Of a stretch of DNA of 64,000 nucleotides, positions 53,365 to 62,675 are shown one piece after another. The stretch is from Bermanella sp040371755 (GTDB lineage Bacteria > Pseudomonadota > Gammaproteobacteria > Pseudomonadales > Oceanobacteraceae), in NCBI RefSeq assembly GCF_040371755.1, contig NZ_BAABWE010000004.1, forward strand, positions 1-64,000, read 5' to 3'. The notes beneath the pieces were generated by a model. It worked only from the letters and a program-made list of their open reading frames with translations, searched no databases and was not told where the DNA came from. The position numbers and the translations under genes were made by a program. How positions within the stretch are numbered: the first letter of the stretch is position 1; every line of letters starts with the position of its first letter.

Positions 53365-54492
53365 TTAAAATAAGTATTTAAAACGCATAGAAATAGCCTG
53401 CCCTGTTTGATTTGTGTTGACAACATTGCCAGAAATACTTGGCTTTAAGTAATCAAACATGAAACTTGTATCTTGGTTTAAATAATAATTAATACCTAGC
53501 AGTAGGCTGGATGCCTCACTCCCTATTGCATAGTCGCGCACGGAAACCCCTGAATAGCGAATCACCCATTCTATGTTACCGGCTTCACGGTTTGTCGGTT
53601 TGAATTCACCATTTTTATATTTATAAGAAGAGGCTGAATCGAATGGGTTTTTACTCAGTAACCCTGAAGTTTGAAGATAAAAACCTTGATACTGCCATGA
53701 CCTACCGTTGGTTTGTTCTATCTGTGTCGAATACAGCTCAGCCATAAACCAAATGTTTTTATAAATGGTTCCTATTTCAGCTTGAATAATATTTTGATCT
53801 TTAGCATAAAATCTGGAACTTCGAATAATGTTGTCCGCTGAGTTTACTTCTCCTCTATTTTTAATTTGAAACAAGCTATCATCTAAATCTCGATAAGAAT
53901 AAGAAGCCCCTAAGTGAAAAATATTTTCATGGTTTAGTAAGGAGAGCCCATGGGTTAGTCGTGAGGTTACTGAAGAGCCACTCTCGATATCATCGTCTTT
54001 TAATTGGAATGCACCAATATGAAAAGTAGAGTGTTTAAAATCTGTATTAAACATAATGCCTGTATTTCTACCGGGCGAGAATATCGAACTCACCAGTGAG
54101 CGTTCAATAGTTGGAAGATCGCTCGATCCCATTAGCTCTTCATGGCCCATGGCTTCTTTAAATCTACCAAGTATTAGCGATGATTTTCCGGTTTTCAATT
54201 TTATAAAAATATCTTTTAAAGAAAACTCATTTTTGTAATCATCTTTTTCCTCTTTCTTAAATTCTACTTGGACTTTTGAGCTGATATTACTCGTAAATTT
54301 ATACTTAATAGAGCTTTTTATTGATCCAATTTCAATGTTATTTTTTATACTTGTTTGTTCATCAGAGTTTTTTTGATAATACGGCCCAATAGCATCAGCA
54401 TCTATATAGAGCCGACTTTTAATTTTAAAGTCTCCAGCTTGAGTAGACGATACGAATAGAAAACATAAAAAAATATTTAAAATTAACTTCAT
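53365..54492 (-). CDS. Porin O/P-family outer-membrane protein
   Basis: 375 residues. Signal peptide MKLILNIFLCFLFVSSTQAG, then alternating beta-strands typical of the OprO/OprP family (SKVQVEFKKEEKDDYKNEF, LILGRFKEAMGHEELMGSS, RNTGIMFNTDF), ending in the C-terminal aromatic FKYLF. OprP and OprO import phosphate and polyphosphate; this role is suggested here because the gene is last in an operon with a VTC polyphosphate polymerase-like gene. The start 54492 avoids an upstream overlap with DUF4956. Confidence 0.8.
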   Translation of the reverse strand: MKLILNIFLCFLFVSSTQAGDFKIKSRLYIDADAIGPYYQKNSDEQTSIKNNIEIGSIKSSIKYKFTSNISSKVQVEFKKEEKDDYKNEFSLKDIFIKLKTGKSSLILGRFKEAMGHEELMGSSDLPTIERSLVSSIFSPGRNTGIMFNTDFKHSTFHIGAFQLKDDDIESGSSVTSRLTHGLSLLNHENIFHLGASYSYRDLDDSLFQIKNRGEVNSADNIIRSSRFYAKDQNIIQAEIGTIYKNIWFMAELYSTQIEQTNGRSWQYQGFYLQTSGLLSKNPFDSASSYKYKNGEFKPTNREAGNIEWVIRYSGVSVRDYAIGSEASSLLLGINYYLNQDTSFMFDYLKPSISGNVVNTNQTGQAISMRFKYLF

Positions 54493-54496
54493 GATG

Positions 54497-55117
54497 TTAT
54501 CTTGTATATGACTCAGGTGTAATTGGGGAGGTTTCTTCGTAGCCATTCAAGCTAGGTTTAAATTTAACCTTTATGGTTGCGCAGTCTTTTAAAAAATCAA
54601 CATGAAGAATGTCTACTCTTTTTATATCCCATCCGGTTCTATCTTTTATATCATTCTTAAGATTCTGAATGTTTTCAGGTCGAATATTTTCGATTATTTC
54701 ATACTGAATGACGCGCTCATTTAATTTTTCCATGAAAATATTGGTTTCCAATAAAAATGCTAAAGCGATAATGATTGCATCAATAACGATTAATTCAACC
54801 GGCCCTAAGCCTGATACTGCATTTAGCAATGAAATGGCAATCACTAAAAATAAATATGTCATTTCTTTAACAGAAATAGATTCAGTCCTATAACGTAGCA
54901 TAGAAAACACAGCAAATAGACCAAATGCAAAGCCCATTGAGATATCGGTTTTATGTAGTAAAGCGGTAATAATAAATACGCCCATTCCAAATAAAATGAA
55001 TGAGGCACTATGGGCCCTATTCCGACTGAATTGGTAATAACAAAATAAAACGAGAATCAATATAGATGCCATATTGATGATGAAACCGGCAATAAAATCT
55101 GGGTGAAAATCTGGCAT
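54497..55117 (-). CDS. DUF4956 membrane protein
   Basis: 206 residues with at least four membrane segments (about 9-28, 38-55, 62-72, 88-125), the conserved GFAFGLFAVFSMLRYRTESISVKEMTYLF and a soluble C-terminal domain. DUF4956 genes commonly follow VTC-domain genes. No activity is known. Ten bases after the VTC stop. Confidence 0.85.
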   Translation of the reverse strand: MPDFHPDFIAGFIINMASILILVLFCYYQFSRNRAHSASFILFGMGVFIITALLHKTDISMGFAFGLFAVFSMLRYRTESISVKEMTYLFLVIAISLLNAVSGLGPVELIVIDAIIIALAFLLETNIFMEKLNERVIQYEIIENIRPENIQNLKNDIKDRTGWDIKRVDILHVDFLKDCATIKVKFKPSLNGYEETSPITPESYTR

Positions 55118-55126
55118 ATTAAAACC

Positions 55127-55936
55127 TTAATTTGATAATAGTTTTTTTAGTGAAAGGTAATTAAATTTAAATCGATTGGTTTTTATATTAGGTACTTTAG
55201 TAAGAACGCAGCCCATGCAGTATTTACTAAATGTTTTAGGAAAGTAACCAAATTCTTTTAATAACTTATGTAATTTTGAGTTCTTTAAGGCATGGTCAGC
55301 CTTGTCACGTTTTACTTCTATTATGGCGATGTCATCCAGTAATTTATTGCCATTATTGATTAGGTCATGAAAACTCAAATTAATATCAATGGTAACTCTT
55401 TGGTTCAACGTTTTATGTAAAAGAGTAATACGCTGATAATTCACTTCTAGACAAGCTATTAGAGGCTTGTTTTTATCTTTCTGTTCCCAGATTTTGTTTA
55501 CATGTAAATGATGGTTGGTATTACCTATATTATGTCGATATTTATGTGTAATACCTTTATTGTTTTTTTCTTTAATTTCGAGAAAACATATTTTTGATTG
55601 TACATATTCTCGGGTTCTAACCTTTAGCCGATTAGCTTTACCAGAGTGGTGTTGATGATACAGTTCGTAGTCGCCTGTATCGTAATAAATGGTTTTATAA
55701 TCAAATTTTCTGATGTCTCTATCTTCTAAAACCGAATAATCAGAAACCATGCTATGTAGCAGAGACTCAAGGTTGTGCTTGTGGATGACAAATTTGTCAT
55801 CCACTCGAGTCATTAGCGCTGCTCGATCTTGATCGAGCAGCGTATGCGCATCCAATTGAGCAATAGAAAGCTCAATCGGAGCAGGCACTAGGCTAAGCGT
55901 TTGAGTTTGTTCAAGCGTGTTAGCAACATGTGTCAT
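55127..55936 (-). CDS. VTC-domain polyphosphate polymerase-like protein
   Basis: A 269-residue tunnel-fold (CYTH/VTC) protein. Basic and acidic active-site strands are visible: DKFVIHKHNLE, ANRLKVRTREY, CFLEIKEKNNKG, RVTIDINLSF, IAIIEVKRDK and KTFSKYCMG. In yeast Vtc4 this domain makes polyphosphate from ATP. Its start overlaps the cotH stop by one base. Substrate is inferred. Confidence 0.82.
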   Translation of the reverse strand: MTHVANTLEQTQTLSLVPAPIELSIAQLDAHTLLDQDRAALMTRVDDKFVIHKHNLESLLHSMVSDYSVLEDRDIRKFDYKTIYYDTGDYELYHQHHSGKANRLKVRTREYVQSKICFLEIKEKNNKGITHKYRHNIGNTNHHLHVNKIWEQKDKNKPLIACLEVNYQRITLLHKTLNQRVTIDINLSFHDLINNGNKLLDDIAIIEVKRDKADHALKNSKLHKLLKEFGYFPKTFSKYCMGCVLTKVPNIKTNRFKFNYLSLKKLLSN

Positions 55937-57699
55937 TATTTAAGGTGTCCTAGAGTACCGGATACCGAACCACTTAACAGTGAGTTTGTACCATCACCGG
56001 CATTGTCTAGAGTAATGCCGCCATCCGCAGACGTGGCCATTAAAATTAAACTGCCTGCTGAAAATTTAAATAGGAAGGCGAAGGTTGAAAAGCCATGAAA
56101 GTCAGTGTCACCTTCTTTGAAGTTCTCAGAATCCACAACTATATGTAATACATACACATCAATATCATCTGCAGGTACACCTGCAAAGGCTTGGGCTTGA
56201 TCAACACCCACTAAGGAAATGGCATGGGTAGCCGTAGGCCCGCCGAAAGTATTCAAATCATACAGAATGCTGTCGTCGGGTATAACGGTAATATTAGCCG
56301 TTACAGAGTCGCCATTTAACAAATCAAAAGAGAAGGTCCCGCTATCTTGTCCTTCATCGGCAGTAAAATTAGCCGTAATTTCAGTTGTGCTCACTTCAAA
56401 GTTCTCACAATTACGTGCTACATCATTTAATGTGTAGTCCGCATGATCTGCTGCGTCATTGGCCATGGCAGAGGCTAAGCGTGTGGGCAGGTCTTCATCT
56501 AAGTTTGTGGATAGCTTTTCCGCATACTCTGGATCACTGCCCGATACAAAGGCTTTTAATGCGGTGACGGCATCATCGGGGGCATCGGTCAGTGTTTGAA
56601 TGTCATCAATGTAGTCTAGAATATCTTGCTCTGCCCACGGCTCAGCGAGTAATTCATTAATGCGCGCATAATATTCTGCGCGTTTTGTCTCAATGCTAAA
56701 TAAGCGTTTTGTGATACGAGAATTGTGATAAAGGGGCCCTATATTGGCTAGGAACTCGTCGTCGCCACCAGTAAATGCAGCATCGGTGCCCCAAGGGATG
56801 TAATAGAACTTATTATTATCTGGATTGTTATAAATATAAAAATTGTTGTTATTACCCATGGCAGAATCCCAGTGGCCGAGAACCGCGTCCATGGCCCAGT
56901 GGGTATAAAAAGCATCCATATCCACTAATGTGTCTAGGGTAGCCAGAAAATTTTCATCGTCTGCTAAATCTAGGGCGTTGGCAACGGCATCTAGGTCGCT
57001 GCGGTCGTTTTCTGTTTTATTGGTTTTAAGTTGAAATCTTTGGTTGAGGTGGGTTCCAAAGTCTGCACTTTGGGCTTCGTATAGGTTGCCTTCGTCATTA
57101 CCAAATACACGCTCTAAAAATGGTTTTTTAATGCTTTCGACATGGGTATAAACCCCTAGGTCTTCACCGTTAACATAAACACGAGCTAGGCTGCATCTAG
57201 GTGCTTTGATACCGGCTTGATTATACATCTTATAGGCAAGGCATTGGCGTACATTGGTGGCATCTTGTCGGTTGTTATTAAGAGTCATGCGTTTTAGACC
57301 CTTAAAGCGTCGTCCTTCAACACCGTCATCAAAATTAAATTTGAATGATGGCTTACTCACGCTGAGTGATCCCAAAAAGCCCTTCTTACGAACAGTGACA
57401 TCCTCTAATTCTTCACCATCAATACTCACAGTGGCGCTAAAGTCAGTATATTCAAAGTCTTCCCTTGGGCAAGAACGATACATGTCTGCTAAAGAGCGGC
57501 CTTCGTCTGCAAGAGTTTTAAAGTCGTTTTCGGGCAATTGTATTTGAACGACCATCAGTCGGTTTGTATCAAAAGGGTCACCCGTTACTGAATCTAGGTC
57601 GTCAGGTACAAAAAAGTCGGCCTTATCGGAAGGCTCTGTTGAACCTGAGCCGCATGCGTTAAGCATGGCGAGCAGGGTAATTAAAAGTAGGTGCTTCAT
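55936..57699 (-). CDS. CotH-family kinase-like lipoprotein
   Basis: 587 residues. A lipoprotein signal (MKHLLLITLLAMLNAC). The CotH kinase-like core is at about residues 40-390 (VRKKGFLGSLSVSKPSFKFNF, MTLNNNRQDATNVRQCLAYKMY, GVYTHVESIKKPFLERVFG, YYIPWGTDAAFTGG), followed by a ~130-residue beta-rich tail. Spore-coat CotH phosphorylates coat proteins; targets in Gram-negatives are unknown. The metal-binding Asp region reads WGTDAAF instead of the common W-D-x-D. AAGGA precedes the ATG. First gene of the operon. Confidence 0.82.
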   Translation of the reverse strand: MKHLLLITLLAMLNACGSGSTEPSDKADFFVPDDLDSVTGDPFDTNRLMVVQIQLPENDFKTLADEGRSLADMYRSCPREDFEYTDFSATVSIDGEELEDVTVRKKGFLGSLSVSKPSFKFNFDDGVEGRRFKGLKRMTLNNNRQDATNVRQCLAYKMYNQAGIKAPRCSLARVYVNGEDLGVYTHVESIKKPFLERVFGNDEGNLYEAQSADFGTHLNQRFQLKTNKTENDRSDLDAVANALDLADDENFLATLDTLVDMDAFYTHWAMDAVLGHWDSAMGNNNNFYIYNNPDNNKFYYIPWGTDAAFTGGDDEFLANIGPLYHNSRITKRLFSIETKRAEYYARINELLAEPWAEQDILDYIDDIQTLTDAPDDAVTALKAFVSGSDPEYAEKLSTNLDEDLPTRLASAMANDAADHADYTLNDVARNCENFEVSTTEITANFTADEGQDSGTFSFDLLNGDSVTANITVIPDDSILYDLNTFGGPTATHAISLVGVDQAQAFAGVPADDIDVYVLHIVVDSENFKEGDTDFHGFSTFAFLFKFSAGSLILMATSADGGITLDNAGDGTNSLLSGSVSGTLGHLK

Positions 57700-57785
57700 T
57701 AAGATTCCTTGCAGATATGGCGTCGTTATTCTTAGATTAGCAAGATACTCGGCGGGGTATTAGCCTACGAAGGGTGTAGATATGG

Positions 57786-57819
57786 CCACATTTATGTGAC
57801 ACGCGTCACATAAATGTGG
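57786..57819. promoter_or_regulatory. Perfect CRP-type operator before cotH
   Basis: CCACATTTATGTGAC and its exact reverse complement separated by ACGC. The core TGTGA-CACGCG-TCACA (57795-57810) fits the CRP consensus at all ten conserved bases. Centre is about 104 bp before the cotH ATG. No T-run follows on either strand, so it is unlikely to be a terminator. The adenylate cyclase gene is also in the window. Confidence 0.75.
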
Positions 57820-57892
57820 ATGTAGATTGCCCCCTAAGACAAAAAAAGCCAATTAAAATAAGCACTTATGGGTTGCTGAGATTGTGACAAAT

Positions 57893-60667
57893 TTATGAAT
57901 GCTGCGCTTGTGTATAGATAAGAGCCGCCTCAGTTCGTGAATTAATTTTCAGTTTAGAGTATATATTTTGAATGTGCCGTTTCACCGTTGGCAGAGAAAT
58001 ACCCAGCTGATCTGCAATATCCTGATTGCGCATACTCTTAGCGAGTAGCCGTAATATCTCTTCTTCGCGCCTTGTTAGCTGCTCTAATTGTTTGGTTGAT
58101 TGATGGTTAATGCTGATGGGTGATTGAATATCAGCTGATTCAGCCTTAGTGTTAAAATTTAAAGAGGACTTCTCTTTATTAGCTTGTAATAAATACTGGC
58201 AATAATTACCGACTTCTTCATGGCTTTGTAATTCATTAAGCTTACTGAGCACAAAGGGGTTAGCATCCAATATAATCTGTTTATAACCACAATCTCTAGC
58301 GACTTTTAATGTGCTAATAAGCAGGTCACTGGCTTTTTCGGCTTGTGCTCGGTTAAACAAAAGCGTGGCTATGAGCAAACTTAGGTTCACTTGACGAGCT
58401 AAATACTTGTTTGTGATGGCGTCTTGCAGTAATTCTTCGAAAACATCCATCTTATCTTGGCCACAAAACATGAGCCCAATTGCTTGGAGCCAAGACTCTA
58501 AGCTTTGCTTTATGGGTGGGTTATTTTCTGCTGCTTCATAGTTTGTGGCCCACTGAATGATGGGCATGGTATTCCCTAATTTTAATTGGTATAGCATGTC
58601 CATTAGTATGGTGTCTGGTGAGAATTGAAAGTTACTTTTATTAAGATCGTTTCGTAAATTCTTTTCTTCATAGTCATAAATGACTTTTAACCATTTATCG
58701 GCTTCTTCATATTGATGGGTACTCACGAGTAAACGTAATTTAAAATGGTACTGGTTAAATAAGGTGCCCCTTGGGTCTGTGAATTCAGAAATATTACGTT
58801 CAACTAAATCATATATTTCATAGGCTTTCGAAAAGTCTAAGTTTTCTATGTGTATGTAACCTAGTGAGGAATACAACCAGGGTATATTAGGGGTATTTAA
58901 GGCATTTATTTGGGTCAACCAATTTATCGTTTCTTCAAGTTTTTTTTTGGCGGTTTTAACGTGTCCATTAAAATAGAGTGCTTGACTTAAAGTTGAAGTT
59001 GTTATGACAACGCAGTTGATGTTTTTATTTTCTTTTGCTAGTTCGAGTATTCTGTAACCAAGCTCAATGGCTTCGATAAAATTTTCTTGCGCGAATGCAT
59101 GGATGAAATGAATGAAGTTAAGCCAACAATATAAAGGATGTTGTTCGGTAAATGTAAATTCACCTTTTAGGGTTTTTAGTTTTGTAAATTGTCCATCTGT
59201 TAAATAGCTCATATCTTCTAGTAAAGCGAGCGTACTTTTTGTGGTTTCATATTCTTCTATACTATGAAAGCCATATTGAGAGAGGATATCTAAAAAGTTA
59301 AGGTTGTTATTGATAATAGCTTCTATCTCTTTAAAGATCTTTTTGCCTTTTTCTAAATAAAAATGCATTTCATCTATATTTTTTTTCTGAAATGCAAAAT
59401 TGACTTTAAGAACCGATAGGGTTGGGAGAACATCAAATTGTTCTTTAGGAAACTGGTTTAAATGAAATTGTGTGAAATCGAGATGAGAATTTTTGTAGTC
59501 ACTATAAAGAATTTGACCAAGAATATTTGATGCCAATGGCCAGTCTTCATTTTTTTGGGCTAATACCAAGGCATCCGTTAGTGATTCAATCTGGATTAAA
59601 TGTTGAATTGCATTTGAGCGGATGGTTTTAGCTTGATCAGGGTTGTTTGTATTAATATTTGACTCTAGCCACTCTCGGAATAAATCATGAATTTTAAAAA
59701 GCACTTCATTTGATTGATTCTGAGTGGAGCTAATTAATATCCCTGAGTGAATGAATTTTTCAAATTCCGGTTTTGATATTGGGGAATCTAAAATCATATT
59801 AATAGTAGAAAGATTAAACCTAGGTAGTATGCATATTACGTTTAGAATGTTTTTTGTATTATCATCTAGGTTTAAAAAAACTTCTTCCATCAAGTAGTCA
59901 GCTATCAAGTCTTGGTGAACAGCGGGTGCCCCTTGATTTCGTTCACCAATATCATTCACGCGAATCAATAATTGAACAGCGGCAGGCCAGCCCTTGCTTT
60001 GTTCAAATATATAATTTAATACGTCCTCTGATGGGGGGGTATCAAATTGATGGTTAAGTATTTCAGCGCAGGTTGCTTTATCAAAGGCTAAATCATGATT
60101 GGTAATTAGTATCGCTTGTTGCTTGCTAATTCGATTGGGTATTCGAAGTTCAGGTAGCGTACGAGTGGTGATAATGAGTTGTAACCAATAGGGTTTATAG
60201 TCAATAAATCGTGAGATAGATTCAATGATGCGTTCATCGTGAATAAGGTGAAAGTCATCTAGTACTAATACACATTGATTTGGACGCAATCGATGACGGG
60301 TAAATTGATTAAGCCCGCTAATCACGCTATCGCATATTGGCAATACATCATCGATTGATTGGTTGGTTAAAAAAAGCTTAGCTTCTTCCGTGATACTCGG
60401 GTGAATATTCGAGAGGGCTTCACATATATACTGCCAAAAGGTAGTGGGGATATTATCTCCATTATCTAAGGAGTACCAAGCGACCGCTTGATTTGAATAT
60501 TGTAGCCAATCGCATATCAAACTGGTTTTACCAAAACCGGCAGCGGCTTGCAAAACAATTAATGGTAAGTCTTGTTTGGATTGCAGCTGTGCGCACAGAG
60601 TTGGGCGATGAATTAAATCATGGGCGACAGGGACTGCAAGTTTATTGGTGAGAATGGCAGCGTTCAT
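57893..60667 (-). CDS. MalT/LuxR (LAL)-family transcription activator
   Basis: A 924-residue ATP-dependent regulator. The Walker A motif is in LIVLQAAAGFGKTSLICDWL and Walker B in CVLVLDDFHLIHD. A long TPR-like helical region follows, then a C-terminal LuxR helix-turn-helix (LTRREEEILRLLAKSMRNQDIADQLGISLPTVKRHIQNIYSKL). The inducer is unknown. It lies just upstream of the cotH operon in the same direction (193-base gap with the CRP site) and is the likely regulator of it. Confidence 0.9.
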   Translation of the reverse strand: MNAAILTNKLAVPVAHDLIHRPTLCAQLQSKQDLPLIVLQAAAGFGKTSLICDWLQYSNQAVAWYSLDNGDNIPTTFWQYICEALSNIHPSITEEAKLFLTNQSIDDVLPICDSVISGLNQFTRHRLRPNQCVLVLDDFHLIHDERIIESISRFIDYKPYWLQLIITTRTLPELRIPNRISKQQAILITNHDLAFDKATCAEILNHQFDTPPSEDVLNYIFEQSKGWPAAVQLLIRVNDIGERNQGAPAVHQDLIADYLMEEVFLNLDDNTKNILNVICILPRFNLSTINMILDSPISKPEFEKFIHSGILISSTQNQSNEVLFKIHDLFREWLESNINTNNPDQAKTIRSNAIQHLIQIESLTDALVLAQKNEDWPLASNILGQILYSDYKNSHLDFTQFHLNQFPKEQFDVLPTLSVLKVNFAFQKKNIDEMHFYLEKGKKIFKEIEAIINNNLNFLDILSQYGFHSIEEYETTKSTLALLEDMSYLTDGQFTKLKTLKGEFTFTEQHPLYCWLNFIHFIHAFAQENFIEAIELGYRILELAKENKNINCVVITTSTLSQALYFNGHVKTAKKKLEETINWLTQINALNTPNIPWLYSSLGYIHIENLDFSKAYEIYDLVERNISEFTDPRGTLFNQYHFKLRLLVSTHQYEEADKWLKVIYDYEEKNLRNDLNKSNFQFSPDTILMDMLYQLKLGNTMPIIQWATNYEAAENNPPIKQSLESWLQAIGLMFCGQDKMDVFEELLQDAITNKYLARQVNLSLLIATLLFNRAQAEKASDLLISTLKVARDCGYKQIILDANPFVLSKLNELQSHEEVGNYCQYLLQANKEKSSLNFNTKAESADIQSPISINHQSTKQLEQLTRREEEILRLLAKSMRNQDIADQLGISLPTVKRHIQNIYSKLKINSRTEAALIYTQAQHS

Positions 60668-60732
60668 TTTGGGTAATGCTTGGTTAATTCCGTTTAAGTT
60701 ACCTTAACGTATCGGGCTTGATTAGCAAACCT

Positions 60733-62061
60733 CTATATTAACCAAGTGAGCCATAAAACGATTAACACAGCAAAGCAAACGTTTAGCGTAAAACCAATCT
60801 TCATCATGCGGTTTTGAGGTATATAGCCACTCGAATACACCACGGCATTGGGCGGTGTAGCCACAGGTAGCATAAACGCACAAGAAGCCCCTATTGCGAT
60901 GGCACAAACAATCAGGGTTTGATTGAATCCCAGTACATCGGCTAATCCCATAAAAGTAGGAATCATGAGTGCAGCAAGAGCGGTATTACTGGAAATTTCG
61001 GTCATGAAAATCACAAACATTAAAATCAATAAAAGCAGCCAAAAAAGACCTATGCCATCGGCTAAATACGCAATTTTATTGGCTAAAAATAAGTTGGCTT
61101 GCGTCTCACTTAAAATGGCGCTGAGGGCCAAACCACCACCAAACAATAGTAAGATTCCCCACTGGGTTTGTTTTTCAAAAGTCTTCCACGATAAGCTTTT
61201 ACTGCCGTGTAATACAATAATCGCAATGACAGCGACCCAGCTATCATAACTAGCAATCTTCCCTGTGTGCTTTTGAATAAAGCCACCAAATATCCAAGCG
61301 CAGGCGGTTATCAAGAAAATGCTGATGACTTGTACTTTCTGACGTGTCCAGTGAAAGTCTAATGAACTTGTTGATTGATTAAATAATGAAAGATCAGGCT
61401 TGCACAGGCCATATAAAATCCCCCACATGATGGGCAATAGCAAAAGACTGATTGGCATAGCAATACTAAGCCAGTCATTGAAACTTAAATTTAGTGCGCT
61501 GGCGGCAATGGCATTAGGTGGACTGCCTACAACGGTTGCCATGCCACCAATGTTAGCCGAATACGCGACACCCAATAATAAAAATGCGTAGATATTTTTG
61601 TGTTGTTCATAATTGATTTTCCCAACTAGCCCCAGTGCGATAGGCAGCATCATCACCGCGGTGGCGGTATTGCTTATCCACATAGACATAAACCCAGTTA
61701 AGCTGAATAACACAAGACACATCACCAACCCATTCTTTGCCCGTTGTATGATCCAGTGAGCTAAATAGTGATCAATCTTGTGTTCGTGCAAAGCAGCTGC
61801 CAAGGCAAACCCCCCTAAGAATAAAAAGATAATAGGGTGAGCAAAGCTGAGTAATGCGGTTTTGAAGTCCATGACTCCCAAGCCTGCGGCTAGTACAGGT
61901 ACTAGTAGTGCGGTGACACTTAAAGGTAGCAGCTCTGCCATCCAAAAATTGGCAACAAGGGATAAAATAACCAAACCCAACTGGGTGCTGTGGGGGATAT
62001 TACTGCCGAATATCAAACTAAAAGCGACCATTTGTATGATCAAAGAAACGAGCCACTTCAT
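60733..62061 (-). CDS. DASS/SLC13-family anion symporter
   Basis: 442 residues, about 11 membrane segments. Family motifs: ISNTATAVMMLPIALGLV and GVAYSANIGGMATVVGSPPNAI in the first half; EISSNTALAALMIPTFMGL and LPVATPPNAVVYSSGYI in the second (paired SNT and TPPN signatures). It takes up dicarboxylates, sulfate or similar anions with sodium. AAAGG site 7 bases before the ATG. It precedes the MalT-like gene with a 65-base gap. Confidence 0.9.
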   Translation of the reverse strand: MKWLVSLIIQMVAFSLIFGSNIPHSTQLGLVILSLVANFWMAELLPLSVTALLVPVLAAGLGVMDFKTALLSFAHPIIFLFLGGFALAAALHEHKIDHYLAHWIIQRAKNGLVMCLVLFSLTGFMSMWISNTATAVMMLPIALGLVGKINYEQHKNIYAFLLLGVAYSANIGGMATVVGSPPNAIAASALNLSFNDWLSIAMPISLLLLPIMWGILYGLCKPDLSLFNQSTSSLDFHWTRQKVQVISIFLITACAWIFGGFIQKHTGKIASYDSWVAVIAIIVLHGSKSLSWKTFEKQTQWGILLLFGGGLALSAILSETQANLFLANKIAYLADGIGLFWLLLLILMFVIFMTEISSNTALAALMIPTFMGLADVLGFNQTLIVCAIAIGASCAFMLPVATPPNAVVYSSGYIPQNRMMKIGFTLNVCFAVLIVLWLTWLI

Positions 62062-62079
62062 GTGAGTACCTTTTATTGG

Positions 62080-62655
62080 TTAAGCCGTGTCTTTCATAAT
62101 CTGGAATAAACGTAGCATGACTTGGCCTGCTTTTTTCTCACGATGTAAACGCCAGTGTTTTGGAATATCCAGTTCGGTTAAGGCTTGCTCGCTTTCAATG
62201 TATATCCAGCCATTAGGGCTAATTAAGTTGTGTTGCTCAATAGTGTTTATACAGTTGGGCAATAAACCTTTACCAAATGGAGGGTCAAGAAAAATTACGT
62301 CAAACGCTTTAGCGAGTGTGGGCAGTATTTGTAATGCATCACCCATGTGTATGCTGCTGTTTTGAGCATTAAGTGTGCGAATATTATCTTGTAGCTGCTT
62401 GGTGGCTTTTTGATTTTTTTCAATCAAAGTAACTTGGCCAGCCTCTCGGGAGAGCGCCTCTAAACCCAGTGCCCCCGAGCCTGCAAATACATCCAATACA
62501 TTGGCACCGGGTAAATACGGTTGTAGCCAATTAAATAATGTTTCGCGTACTCGGTCGGTGGTGGGACGCAGCCCTTCCACATCAGGAAAGGGTAATTGAC
62601 GAGATCGCCATTGGCCACCAATAATTCTTAAACGATTGCCGTTGTGTTTGGCCAT
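62080..62655 (-). CDS. rsmD: 16S rRNA (guanine-966 N2)-methyltransferase
   Basis: 191 residues. LRIIGGQWRSRQLPFPDVEGLRPTTDRVRETLFNWL is the typical RsmD start; the SAM site is VLDVFAGSGALGLEALSR and the catalytic motif IFLDPPFG. The start at 62655 avoids overlap with the upstream gene that an ATG at 62736 would cause. Confidence 0.96.
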   Translation of the reverse strand: MAKHNGNRLRIIGGQWRSRQLPFPDVEGLRPTTDRVRETLFNWLQPYLPGANVLDVFAGSGALGLEALSREAGQVTLIEKNQKATKQLQDNIRTLNAQNSSIHMGDALQILPTLAKAFDVIFLDPPFGKGLLPNCINTIEQHNLISPNGWIYIESEQALTELDIPKHWRLHREKKAGQVMLRLFQIMKDTA

Positions 62656-62675
62656 GAAATACCTTGTGATACTGA

